A stretch of 64,000 bases of DNA from Saccharothrix australiensis (GTDB lineage Bacteria; Actinomycetota; Actinomycetes; Mycobacteriales; Pseudonocardiaceae): the NCBI RefSeq assembly GCF_003634935.1, contig NZ_RBXO01000001.1, positions 4,303,501-4,367,500 of the forward strand, in the 5' to 3' direction. The position numbers and the translations under genes were made by a program. Below the pieces are notes generated by a model that was not told where the DNA came from, searched no databases, and saw only the letters and a list, made by a program, of their open reading frames with translations. This document shows positions 8,358 to 15,966 of the stretch, in pieces (positions within the stretch are counted from its first letter, which is position 1; each line of letters starts with the position of its first letter).

Positions 8358-8827
8358 CCCCCGTTCGGACAGTGGTCGACGCCCCCTCAAATCGATGGTC
8401 ACGGCCGCCGGCGACGTGCTTGACGCGGGCGGAAGCCCTGTGCCACGTTGGTGCCGCGCCAGGTCGGCGTCGGTGGGGCGTCCCGCCCAGGGACCGGAGC
8501 ACGCGCCGGCGCGGTGGCCGTCGAGGCAATTACGAGTGGTCTTCGGAAACGCCGGGAAACCGGGTGCGCCGACGCGCCTGTGGTCGCCCGGCGCGTGCGC
8601 GCGAATCGTTTCGCGGGGGAATCGCGTGCATTGTCGTGAACCATTTCACCCGAACGCCCACCGCGCACGGTTGAATCCCACCGTGCGCGCGGACGTCACC
8701 CGACCCGGTGCCCGGCTGGGAATTCGGGGCGAGCCGGCGCGGTGACCCGCCGCGCACCGCGGTCCGGCACGGTCCGCCGGTCGGCGGTCCCGCGGGGCGT
8801 CCGCCGACCGGGCCGCGCCCCGCGCGG

Positions 8828-8929
8828 GTCGACGTGCGGCGCCGGTCGACGTGCGGCGCCGGTCGACGTGCGGCGCCGGTCGACGTGCGGCACCGGTCGA
8901 CGTGCGGCACCGGTCGACGTGCGGCGCGG
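8828..8929. repeat. 17-bp tandem repeat, 6 copies
   Basis: Six head-to-tail copies of GTCGACGTGCGGCGCCG (two carry CACCG), followed by a degenerate seventh. The 17-bp period shifts reading frame every unit, so it is not coding. It lies just before the methyltransferase start at 8994. Confidence 0.9.
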
Positions 8930-8993
8930 CCCCACGTGCGGCGCGGGCCCGAATCCACGCGACCGCGCGGCGCGGTTTTGCGAAGCTGGACCG

Positions 8994-9830
8994 GTGACGA
9001 TCACCTCCGCCCTGGCCGCGCTCACCGCCGGGGAACCCGACCGCGCCAGGGACCTCGCGTCCGCCGTCGACTCGCCGCTCGGCCGCGCGCTGGGCCGGTA
9101 CCTCGCCGGCGACGCCGACGGCACGGTCTACGACCGGCCCGCCGCGTTCCGGGCGTTCATCGGCGGCGGCGGCAACGTCGGCCTGTACGAGGCGGTGGGC
9201 TCGGCGCTGGCCGACCTCCACGAGCGCGTGCGGCCGGCCTCGCTGCTCGACGTCGGCTGCGGCGACGGCCGGGCCCTGCGGCCGTCGCTCGCCCGCCACC
9301 GGCCCGCGCGGCTCACCCTCGTGGAACCGTCCGCCGCGCTGCTCGCGGAGGCGGTGCGACACCTGCCCGGCGACATCGCGACCGACGCCCGCAACACCCG
9401 CGTCGAGCCGTTCGCCGGGTCGTGCGGGTGGTTCGACGCGGCGCAGTCGACCTTCGCCCTGCACACCCTGCCGCACGGGACGCGGGACGAGGTGCTGGCC
9501 GCGCTCGCGCCGCGCGTGGGCGTGCTGGCGGTGGTGGAGTTCGACGTGCCGGACCTGCCCCCGGCGGAGCGCCTGCGGTTCCTCGCCGAGACCTACGAGC
9601 GCGGCCTGGCCGAGTACGACGACGACCGGGACCTGGTGGCGCAGGGCTTCCTGATGCCCGTGCTGACCGGTCAGCTGCTGCCCGGCGCGGTGCGCTCGAC
9701 GTGGGAGCAACCGGCGGACCGGTGGGCGGAGCAGGTGGCGCGCGCCGGCTTCACCGACGTCCGCGTCACGCCGCTGCACGACTACTGGTCGTCACCCGCG
9801 TTCCTGCTCACGGCCGCCGGGGGCGCCTGA
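8994..9830 (+). CDS. Class I SAM-dependent methyltransferase
   Basis: Stand-alone methyltransferase of 278 residues. Motif I LLDVGCGDGRAL (about residues 84-95) binds S-adenosylmethionine; LTLVEPSAALL supplies the acidic end of strand beta 2, and FDAAQSTFALHTLP corresponds to motif IV. The GTG at 8994 (VTITSALAAL) is chosen because the upstream frame only translates the 17-bp repeat array. The substrate is unknown. It is divergent from the adenylation-domain/MbtH pair, so it could have been a tailoring enzyme of the same lost metabolite cluster, but this is only a positional argument. Confidence 0.85.
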   Translation: MTITSALAALTAGEPDRARDLASAVDSPLGRALGRYLAGDADGTVYDRPAAFRAFIGGGGNVGLYEAVGSALADLHERVRPASLLDVGCGDGRALRPSLARHRPARLTLVEPSAALLAEAVRHLPGDIATDARNTRVEPFAGSCGWFDAAQSTFALHTLPHGTRDEVLAALAPRVGVLAVVEFDVPDLPPAERLRFLAETYERGLAEYDDDRDLVAQGFLMPVLTGQLLPGAVRSTWEQPADRWAEQVARAGFTDVRVTPLHDYWSSPAFLLTAAGGA

Positions 9831-10311
9831 CCGCGCCCGCCCGCGCAGCCGCCCGCCGGCCCCTCATCCCCTGCGCCGAACCCCCTGCGCCGAGCCGCCG
9901 CCCGCCTTCCGGACCCTTCCCACACCTCGGGACCCGTGCGGCGGCCGGCCCCGGTTCACCCTTCCACCGGCTCGACATCCCGGCGGGCGATCGGGGACGC
10001 AAGGGGAAATCCGTGCTCACGGCGTTCGGCGGCGCGAGAGGGCGAGCCTCCCTCGCATACCGTCCGTCGCGGCGGAATCAAGGCGTTCGCCGAATCGTGT
10101 GGCCGGTCGCCACCAACCGGAGCAATTGCGCCATCCGGCGCGGACCTACCCATTCGGGCGACTGTACACGGTCAAATAGCCGGTGCTAGCGTATTCCACG
10201 GTCGCGACCGCCGATTAGCCCTTCCACGGAATTCGCCGGCACCGCAATTCGGCGGTATCCCGCAGCGCGCATTCCGGTCAGGGCGCGGACTCACGAGGAG
10301 AGCACTCACCG
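9831..10311. other. Intergenic region upstream of GPP methyltransferase
   Basis: About 480 bp without a supported gene. Roughly 10060-10260 is less GC-rich than its surroundings and likely holds the promoter of the downstream methyltransferase; a TAGCGT hexamer at 10187-10192 is a possible -10 box without a clear -35. A strong ribosome site (GAGGAGAG) lies before the ATG at 10312. Confidence 0.5.
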
Positions 10312-11175
10312 ATGACCACTGTCGCACCCGGGGTGCTGCGCACCGATTACCAGAAGTCCGTGGCGGCGTATTGGAACGCCGAACGCGACCCGGTGAACAT
10401 CCGGCTGGGCGAGGTCGACGGGATCTACCACCACCACTACGGACTCGGCCCGTACGACGAGTCCGTGCTGGCGGGGCCCGAGGAGACGCGGGACGCGCGG
10501 GTGATCGCCGAGCTGCACCGGCTGGAGACCGCGCAGGCCGACTTCCTGCTGGACCGGTTCGCCGGGATCGGGCCGGACGACCGGCTGCTGGACGGCGGCT
10601 CCGGGCGCGGCGGCACGAGCATCATGGCCAACCGGCGGTTCGGCTGCCGGGTCGACGGCGTGTCCATCTCCGAGAAGCAGGTCGAGTTCGCGAACGACCA
10701 GGCCGCGCGGTGGGGCGTGGCGGACAAGGTGCGGTTCCACTTCCGGAACATGCTCGACACCGGTTTCGAGGCCGGTGGTTTCGACGGCGTGTGGACCAAC
10801 GAGACCACCATGTACGTCGACCTGTTCGACTTGTTCAGCGAATTCTCCCGGCTGCTGCGGCACGGCGGTCGGTACGTGTGCATCACCGGCTGCTACAACG
10901 ACGTCACGGGTGGCCGTTCCAAGGCGGTCAGCCAGATCGACGAGCGCTACACGTGCAGCGTCCACGCGCGCAGCCAATACTTCAAGGCGCTCACCGCGAA
11001 CAACCTGGTGCCGATCGAAGTGGTCGACCTGACGCCCGCCACCATTCCTTATTGGGAACTGCGCGAGCGCTCGTCGGTGGCGACCGGCGTGGAGTCGTCG
11101 TTCCTGACGGCGTACCGCGAGAGCAGCTTCCACTACCTGCTCATCGTGGCCGACCGCGTCCAGGGCCGGATCTGA
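10312..11175 (+). CDS. Geranyl diphosphate 2-C-methyltransferase
   Basis: SAM-dependent enzyme that methylates C2 of geranyl diphosphate, the committed step to 2-methylisoborneol, the earthy odorant of actinomycetes. The 287-residue protein has the characteristic YHHHYGLG segment (39-46), LETAQADFLLD, SAM motif LLDGGSGRGGTSIMA (92-106), VDGVSISEKQVEFAN, VRFHFRNMLDTGFE and CITGCYNDVTGGRSKAVSQ, all hallmarks of this specific family rather than generic methyltransferases. GAGGAGAG precedes the ATG. The usual partner, 2-methylisoborneol synthase, and the cyclic-nucleotide-binding gene often found with it are absent on both sides; downstream is a terminator hairpin. The synthase may be elsewhere or lost. 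Confidence 0.93.
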   Translation: MTTVAPGVLRTDYQKSVAAYWNAERDPVNIRLGEVDGIYHHHYGLGPYDESVLAGPEETRDARVIAELHRLETAQADFLLDRFAGIGPDDRLLDGGSGRGGTSIMANRRFGCRVDGVSISEKQVEFANDQAARWGVADKVRFHFRNMLDTGFEAGGFDGVWTNETTMYVDLFDLFSEFSRLLRHGGRYVCITGCYNDVTGGRSKAVSQIDERYTCSVHARSQYFKALTANNLVPIEVVDLTPATIPYWELRERSSVATGVESSFLTAYRESSFHYLLIVADRVQGRI

Positions 11176-11182
11176 CACCGGC

Positions 11183-11229
11183 GTCGCCGCCACCGCGCCG
11201 TGCTCCGCGCACGCGCCGGTGGCGGCGAC
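11183..11229 (+). terminator. Hairpin terminator of the GPP methyltransferase gene
   Basis: GTCGCCGCCACC (11183-11194) pairs with GGTGGCGGCGAC (11218-11229) as a perfect 12-bp stem; inner GCGC blocks extend it past one bulge. It starts 7 bp after the stop codon. Confidence 0.65.
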
Positions 11230-11417
11230 CGCGCGCTTCCGCGACGGTTGCCGCCACCGGGCGTCTGTCGGGTCGCCCCGCGACGGTTGCCGGGTCCGGG
11301 CGACCGCAGCGCCCCTGCGGCGGGTGCCGGCTCCGGGCGACTGTCGGGTCGCCCGGTGCCGGCGGTGCCCTGGGGGTGCGGTGCCCTCCGGGGCTTGCGC
11401 GGAAGCCCTGACGGCGG

Positions 11418-11939
11418 CTACGCCTCGGCGGACCGCGAGAGGACCCGGTCGGACAGCAGCTGCCCCGGCCAGTCCCCCACCGTGAACGTCTCGACCGGCG
11501 TGAAGCCCCTGCTCCGGTAGTACCGCACCAGCCGGCCGTCGCCGCCCGCGTAGCAGTCGACCCGCACCAGGTCGATGCCCTGCCGGCGCGCCTGGTCGCG
11601 GGCGTGGTCGAGCAGCGCGGCACCGACGCCGAGGCCGGTGAACGCGCGGGACGTCACCAGCAACCGCACGTACAGCTCGGGCTCGTCGACGGCCGGCACG
11701 TAGTCCATCGGCTCCGGCGAGTGCGTCAGCGCACCGGCCGGCTCGCCGTCGACCTCCGCGATCCACACGGTGTCCTCGCGCACCCGGTCGGCGATCCGCC
11801 CGGCCCGGCGCGGGTCGGCCGACCACGGTTCGCTGCCCCACTGCCCGGTGCGCCCGGACGCGTCCAACCACGCCACCGCGCCGTCCAGCATCGCCATGAT
11901 CGCCGGCAGGTCTGCCGGACCACCTCGACGGATCTCCAC
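11418..11939 (-). CDS. GNAT family N-acetyltransferase
   Basis: Acetyl-CoA dependent acetyltransferase of 173 residues. The fold is clear from the start VEIRRGGPADLPAIMAML, the strand LYVRLLVTSRAFTGLGVGAALLDHA, which holds the V/IxxxxxGxG/A acetyl-CoA pyrophosphate loop, and the C-terminal VDCYAGGDGRLVRYYRSRGF. GTG at 11939 is preceded by AAGGGGGAAG; the upstream frame extension is rejected because it consists of a duplicated operator-like sequence. It is divergent from a TetR gene, and both promoter sides carry palindromes, so TetR control is plausible. The acetyl acceptor is unknown. Confidence 0.88.
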   Translation of the reverse strand: MEIRRGGPADLPAIMAMLDGAVAWLDASGRTGQWGSEPWSADPRRAGRIADRVREDTVWIAEVDGEPAGALTHSPEPMDYVPAVDEPELYVRLLVTSRAFTGLGVGAALLDHARDQARRQGIDLVRVDCYAGGDGRLVRYYRSRGFTPVETFTVGDWPGQLLSDRVLSRSAEA

Positions 11940-11975
11940 GCTTCCCCCTTCGCGACAGGTCTGCGGCCACCTTAC

Positions 11976-12012
11976 GTCCTCTGAGGACACTGGCCGCCGC
12001 TCCTCAAAGGAC
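11976..12012. promoter_or_regulatory. Two operator-like palindromes upstream of the GNAT gene
   Basis: GTCCTC-T-GAGGAC (11976-11988) is a perfect 6-1-6 palindrome. A related copy CTCCTCAAAGGAC lies 24 bp away (12000-12012). They sit 37-73 bp before the GNAT start, in the position of an operator or upstream activator site. Confidence 0.45.
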
Positions 12013-12078
12013 ACGAGCCGCCGCGAACATCGCCACCGCGGGCATGATCCGCTCAACCACCGCGAGCCCCCCTTACCA

Positions 12079-12138
12079 ATGCGTCCGCATCGTAGACAGT
12101 GGCGTGCAACGATCTCAATGCGTCCGTATTGCTAAACT
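12079..12138 (+). promoter_or_regulatory. Paired operator and -10 box of the TetR gene; leaderless start likely
   Basis: ATGCG-TC-CGCAT (12079-12090, perfect) and CAATGCGTCCGTATTG (12116-12131, imperfect) share the core ATGCGTCCG and are centred 39 bp apart. The second copy immediately precedes TAAACT (12133-12138), a good -10 hexamer that lies six bases before the GTG at 12145. Transcription would therefore start at or next to the start codon, implying a leaderless mRNA with autorepression by the TetR protein. Confidence 0.5.
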
Positions 12139-12144
12139 GCCGCG

Positions 12145-12741
12145 GTGGCCCGCACCATCGACGTCGAACAGCACGAACGGCACAAGGCCGACATCGCCGG
12201 CGCGGTGTGGCGGCTCGTCGCCCGCGCGGGCCTGGAGGCGGTGAGCCTGCGCGAGGTCGCCGCCGAGGCCGGGGTGTCGGTCGGGCGCGTCCAGCACTAC
12301 TTCCGCAGCAAGGACGCGCTGCTGCTGTTCGGGCTGCGCCTCGCGCGGGACCGCATGACGGCCCGCATCGGGCAGCGCGTCGGCGGGCTCGCGGGCACGC
12401 CCGAGGACACGCTCCGCGCCACCTTGGACGAACTGCTCGGCGACGACCCCGACACCCGGCAGGCCGTGCGGGTCTGGGTGGCGTTCCTCGGCCGGGCCCT
12501 GGACGACCCGGAGTTCGCCGAGCTGCTGTACGCCGACGACATCGACCTGCGCGCGCGCACCGCCGAGGTCGTCCGGGGCGTCCGCGCCGACCTCGACGCC
12601 GAACGGGAGGCGCACCTGATCCGGGCGCTCGCCAACGGCCTCGCCGCCGAGCTGGCCTGCGGCCGGACCAGCTCCGAGTGCGCGCGGGCCGTCGTGCACC
12701 ACCACCTGGACCGCGTGCTCGGCGGCACGGGTCGCGGGTAG
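12145..12741 (+). CDS. TetR family regulator (BetI-like C-terminal domain)
   Basis: Repressor of 198 residues. The helix-turn-helix lies at about residues 33-55 (VSLREVAAEAGVSVGRVQHYF), the GRVQHYF wording being typical of the TetR_C_6/BetI-like group; the rest is an all-helical dimerisation and ligand domain ending HHHLDRVLGG. No ribosome site precedes the GTG, consistent with a leaderless transcript from the -10 box just upstream. It is divergent from the GNAT acetyltransferase, the most likely target besides itself. A 17-bp tandem array begins about 25 bp after its stop. Confidence 0.9.
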   Translation: MARTIDVEQHERHKADIAGAVWRLVARAGLEAVSLREVAAEAGVSVGRVQHYFRSKDALLLFGLRLARDRMTARIGQRVGGLAGTPEDTLRATLDELLGDDPDTRQAVRVWVAFLGRALDDPEFAELLYADDIDLRARTAEVVRGVRADLDAEREAHLIRALANGLAAELACGRTSSECARAVVHHHLDRVLGGTGRG

Positions 12742-12765
12742 CGGCACGACTCGGATCGCGGGCAG

Positions 12766-12867
12766 CGGCGCAGTACGGACAGCGGCACAGTACGGGCAGC
12801 GGCGCAGTACGGGCAGCGGCGCAGTACGGGCAGCGGCGCAGTACGGGCAGCGGCGCAGTACGGGCAG
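12766..12867. repeat. 17-bp tandem repeat, 6 copies
   Basis: Unit CAGCGGCGCAGTACGGG repeated six times (GTAC at 12773, 12790, 12807, 12824, 12841 and 12858), with minor variation in the first two. Same period as the array at 8828 but a different sequence. It fills the gap between the TetR gene and the orphan atpB. Confidence 0.9.
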
Positions 12868-13020
12868 CGGCACGTGGCGGTGGGCAGGGAGCACGGCGCG
12901 GATGGCGGCGCGGGAGGCTCGGGCCACGCGCCACCGCCCACCCGGCCGGTGTGCCCCGGATCACGTCCCGGACCGGCGTCCGATAGGGTCCGGGCAAGAC
13001 CTTGGACCGGGGGGGCGTTC

Positions 13021-13788
13021 ATGGCCGACACCACCTTCACCCCGCCCGGAGCGGCGGACCTCTTCCCACCGGCGATCTTCGGCTGGGTGACCAAACCGAT
13101 GATCCTCGTCGTGCTCTCGGCGGTGATCATCTCGACGTTCTTCCTCGTCACCTCGCGCAGGCTCGCGGTGGTGCCGGGCAGGCTCCAGTTCGCCGTCGAG
13201 TCGATCTACGACTTCGGGCGGAACACGATCGCGCGCGAGCAGATCGGCGGTCGGGACTTCGGCCCGTACGTGCCGTTCATCATCTCGCTGTTCACCTTCG
13301 TGCTGGTGAACAACATCTTCGGGATCATCCCGCTCATCCAGTTCCCGACGCTGGCCCACATCGCGTTCCCGGGCGCGCTGGCGGTGCTGGTGGTGTACCC
13401 GACCTACCACTGGGTCGGCATCCGGCGGCACGGCCTGCGCGGGTACCTCAGGAACCAGTTCGTGCTGCCGGGCGTGCCGAAACCGGTGCTGTGGTCGCTG
13501 CTGATACCGACCGAGGTGATCCTCAAGTTCTTCTTCGACCCGATCACCCTGGCGATCCGGGTGTTCGCGGCGATGTTCGCGGGTCACCTGCTGGTGGTGG
13601 TGTTCGTGCTGGGCGGCCAGTACCTGCTGCTGGAGGCCGCGCCGCCGCTCAAGCCGGTGTCCGCGGTCAGCTTCGCGCTCGCCATCGGGATCACCCTGCT
13701 GGAAGCGCTGATCCAGGTGCTCCAGGCGTACATCTTCGCGACGCTCAGCGCGCACTACATCGGTCGGGCGCTGGCCGCGCAGCACTGA
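13021..13788 (+). CDS. atpB: Orphan F0F1 ATP synthase subunit a
   Basis: Membrane subunit a of the F0 sector, which forms the proton half-channels against the c-ring; 255 residues, normal length, with five to six hydrophobic helices. The essential stator arginine is present (R180 in LAIRVFAAMFAGHLLV) and the partner glutamine on the last helix is present (LIQVLQAYIFATLSAHYI). The Asn usually four residues after that Arg (RxFxNM) is Ala here. No atpE, atpF or other atp gene lies nearby, so this is a lone copy, probably a second one besides the operon. TAGGGT in the upstream 50 bp may be its -10 box, and a terminator follows. A specialised or regulatory role is possible but unproven. Confidence 0.9.
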   Translation: MADTTFTPPGAADLFPPAIFGWVTKPMILVVLSAVIISTFFLVTSRRLAVVPGRLQFAVESIYDFGRNTIAREQIGGRDFGPYVPFIISLFTFVLVNNIFGIIPLIQFPTLAHIAFPGALAVLVVYPTYHWVGIRRHGLRGYLRNQFVLPGVPKPVLWSLLIPTEVILKFFFDPITLAIRVFAAMFAGHLLVVVFVLGGQYLLLEAAPPLKPVSAVSFALAIGITLLEALIQVLQAYIFATLSAHYIGRALAAQH

Positions 13789-13795
13789 GGGCGCC

Positions 13796-13822
13796 GCCGG
13801 ACCCCGCGCGGCGGGGTCCGGC
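13796..13822 (+). terminator. Hairpin terminator after atpB
   Basis: Perfect 12-bp stem GCCGGACCCCGC / GCGGGGTCCGGC with a 3-base loop, beginning 8 bp after the atpB stop. It insulates the orphan atpB from the following LLM gene. Confidence 0.75.
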
Positions 13823-13876
13823 GCGGCCACAATGGCCGCAAGGGGCCGCACCGGTCCCGGAGTCGAGGAGGTCTTC

Positions 13877-14737
13877 GTGGAACTCGCCGTCCACTTCGCG
13901 GATTTCAGCCTGCCCGAGGCCCCCGGGTCCCTGCCGGGGGCGCTCGCCGACACGGCGCGGGCCGCCGAGGAGGTCGGGTGCGCGGCCTTCACCGTGATGG
14001 ACCACCACTTCCAGCTGGACTTCCTGGGCGGGCCGGCCGAGCCGATGCTGGAGTGCTACACGGTGCTCGGCTTCCTCGCCGGGAAGACCGAGCGGATCAC
14101 GCTCGGCGTGCTCGTCACGGGCGTCACCTACCGCCACCCCGGACTGCTGGCCAAGGTGGTGTCCACGCTGGACGTGCTGTCGGGCGGCCGTGCGCTGCTC
14201 GGCCTCGGCGCGGCCTGGTACGAGCGGGAGCACCGGGGGCTGGGCGTGCCGTACCCGCCGGTCGCCGAGCGGTTCGAACGCCTGGAGGAGACGCTGCTGA
14301 TCTGCCGGCAGATGTGGGGCGACGACGACGGCCCGTTCGAGGGCAGGCACTACCGGCTCGCGGAGACGATCTGCGAGCCCCGGCCCCTCCGCCGGCCACC
14401 GGTGCTGATCGGCGGCGGTGGCGAGCGGAAGACCCTGCGCCTGGTCGCGCGCCACGCCGACGCCTGCAACCTGTTCGGCGGTCCGGAGGAGGTGGCGCAC
14501 AAGCTCGACGTCCTGGCCCGCCACTGCGCGGCCGAGGGCCGCGACCCGTCGACCATCGAGAAGACCATCCTGTTCGGCGAGGACCCGCTGGACGACCCGG
14601 ACGCGTTCCTCGACCAGATGGCGCGGCACGCCGAGCTGGGTGTGTCACGGGTCTGGGTGGGCGCACGCGGACCCGTGCCCGCCGACTGGCTCAGGCGCGT
14701 CGCCGACGTCACCGGGGACCGCCTGCGGGCCCTCTGA
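13877..14737 (+). CDS. LLM-class F420-dependent oxidoreductase
   Basis: Luciferase-like oxidoreductase of 286 residues. Characteristic stretches are AAFTVMDHHFQLDF, ITLGVLVTGVTYRHPGLLAKVVSTLDVLSGGRALLGLGAAW (in consecutive blocks), YPPVAERFERLEETL and VLIGGGGERKTLRLVARHAD, which match the actinobacterial F420-dependent subgroup (TIGR03560-type). The GTG at 13877 lies five bases after a perfect AGGAGG, which decides the start over the longer upstream frame. It stands alone behind the atpB terminator and faces the pirin gene. Substrate unknown. Confidence 0.9.
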   Translation: MELAVHFADFSLPEAPGSLPGALADTARAAEEVGCAAFTVMDHHFQLDFLGGPAEPMLECYTVLGFLAGKTERITLGVLVTGVTYRHPGLLAKVVSTLDVLSGGRALLGLGAAWYEREHRGLGVPYPPVAERFERLEETLLICRQMWGDDDGPFEGRHYRLAETICEPRPLRRPPVLIGGGGERKTLRLVARHADACNLFGGPEEVAHKLDVLARHCAAEGRDPSTIEKTILFGEDPLDDPDAFLDQMARHAELGVSRVWVGARGPVPADWLRRVADVTGDRLRAL

Positions 14738-14805
14738 CCGGACGCGGGCCGGCGCGGTGCCCCCACCGGCGAACGGCCCTCCGGCGGGTTGCCTCACCCG
14801 AACAC

Positions 14806-14850
14806 GACGTGCACCCGGCCTGACGTGCACCCCGGCCTGACGTACACCCC
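14806..14850. repeat. 17-bp tandem repeat, two copies plus a partial
   Basis: GGCCTGACGTGCACCCC (14817-14833) and GGCCTGACGTACACCCC (14834-14850), preceded by a partial CGACGTGCACCC. It lies in the convergent gap between the LLM and pirin genes and has the same 17-bp period as the arrays at 8828 and 12766. Confidence 0.75.
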
Positions 14851-14866
14851 GGGGCGCGACCCGCGA

Positions 14867-15844
14867 TCAGCGGCCGGGCAGCGGGTTCGCGCGCGGGCGG
14901 AGGCGGCCCGTCGGCAGCGGTGGCGCGGGCAGGCGCGTCCCGGCGTAGCCCTCGACCCGGCCGAACCGGTCCGACTCCGCCTGCCACTCCGCGCGGAACC
15001 GCTCGATCTCGTCGTGGTCGCGGCCGACGAAGTTCCACCACATCACGATCTCCTCGCCGAACGGCGCGCCGCCGAGGAGCATCACGCGGGCGGGTTCGGC
15101 GCCGGGGTTGGCCACCTCGGCGGTGCGCGCGCCCGGAGCGAGGTAGCCCAGCTCGGCGTGCCCGAGGCGGGTGCCGGCCAACTCGACCGCGCCCCGGTCC
15201 ACCAGGACGCCGTGCTCGAAACCCGCGTCGACCGCCAGGGCCAGCCGCGCGCCGGGGTCGAGCACCAGTTCCGCGCCCAGCAGCGGTGAGAAGGTGGCCA
15301 CCGGCGACGTGTGGCCCGCCAGCGCGCCGAGGAACACCCGCGCGACCGCGCCGTCCAGGGCGATCGGCTCGGGCACGTGGTGCTGGAAGTCGCGCGGGGC
15401 GTCGCGGTGGGCGTCGGGCAGCGCGATCCACAGCTGCACGCCGTGCAGGACGGTGGTGTCCGGCAGCGACACCTCCGAGTGGCAGATGCCGCGACCACCG
15501 GTCATCAGGTTCAGCTCGCCCGGCCGCACCGTCGCGTGCACGCCGTGGCTGTCGCGGTGCTCGATGGCACCGCTGAACAGCCAGCTCGCGGTCTGGAGCC
15601 CGGTGTGGGGGTGCGGCGCGACGTCCATGCCGCCGGTCGCCGACACGTCGTCGGGCCCGTAGTGGTCGGCGAAGCACCACGCGCCGATCATCGACCGGGA
15701 GCGCTGCGGGAGGGTGCGGCGCACGGTCATCGCGCGGGGACCGCCCAGCGGCACGTCGCGCGGTTCGAGCACCTCGACCCTGGTCTCCGGCCCGGACGTG
15801 CCGGTGCACACCACCTCGGCCGGGCTGGTCTCCACGTTGCTCAT
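14867..15844 (-). CDS. Pirin family protein
   Basis: Bicupin of 325 residues. The metal-binding residues of pirins are present: H78 and H80 in APHPHTGLQTASWLF, H122 and E124 in GICHSEV. The central motif GGRGICHSE and the C-terminal cupin (MLLGGAPFGEEIVMWWNFVG) are typical. Bacterial pirins act as quercetinase-like dioxygenases or as redox-sensing interaction partners; which applies here cannot be told. It is a single-gene unit converging on the LLM oxidoreductase. Confidence 0.93.
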   Translation of the reverse strand: MSNVETSPAEVVCTGTSGPETRVEVLEPRDVPLGGPRAMTVRRTLPQRSRSMIGAWCFADHYGPDDVSATGGMDVAPHPHTGLQTASWLFSGAIEHRDSHGVHATVRPGELNLMTGGRGICHSEVSLPDTTVLHGVQLWIALPDAHRDAPRDFQHHVPEPIALDGAVARVFLGALAGHTSPVATFSPLLGAELVLDPGARLALAVDAGFEHGVLVDRGAVELAGTRLGHAELGYLAPGARTAEVANPGAEPARVMLLGGAPFGEEIVMWWNFVGRDHDEIERFRAEWQAESDRFGRVEGYAGTRLPAPPLPTGRLRPRANPLPGR

Positions 15845-15966
15845 CGGGCGGGCCCCGATCCGGTCGTCACCGGGTCATCGTAGGCCGGGCGCGAACGCCG
15901 ACCGCGTCGCCGGCGGTGTGCCGTCGACCGCACGACCGCAGCGCCGGCTCGGTCCGCCCCGCCGGC

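Larger units (their letters stand above)
7898..8993. other. Long intergenic region (1.1 kb), no convincing gene
   Basis: Overlapping reading frames here have no family-like protein and no consistent ribosome sites. The stretch holds a heptad direct repeat (8196-8213), a minus-strand promoter candidate (8322-8357), a small perfect hairpin CGCGAA-TCGT-TTCGCG (8600-8615) and a 17-bp tandem array (8828-8929). Parts of 8310-8400 and 8530-8650 are visibly less GC-rich than the surroundings. Confidence 0.6.

Noticed and set aside
7919..8406. Small genes in the 7.9-8.4 kb gap
   Set aside because: Arg/Ala/Gly-rich frames on both strands without family features, as expected from very high GC noncoding DNA.
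8218..8745. 175-residue plus-strand frame
   Set aside because: No ribosome site, no recognisable fold, composition differs between halves; likely spurious.
8828..8929. CRISPR-like repeat cluster
   Set aside because: Direct tandem 17-mers without spacers; a minisatellite.
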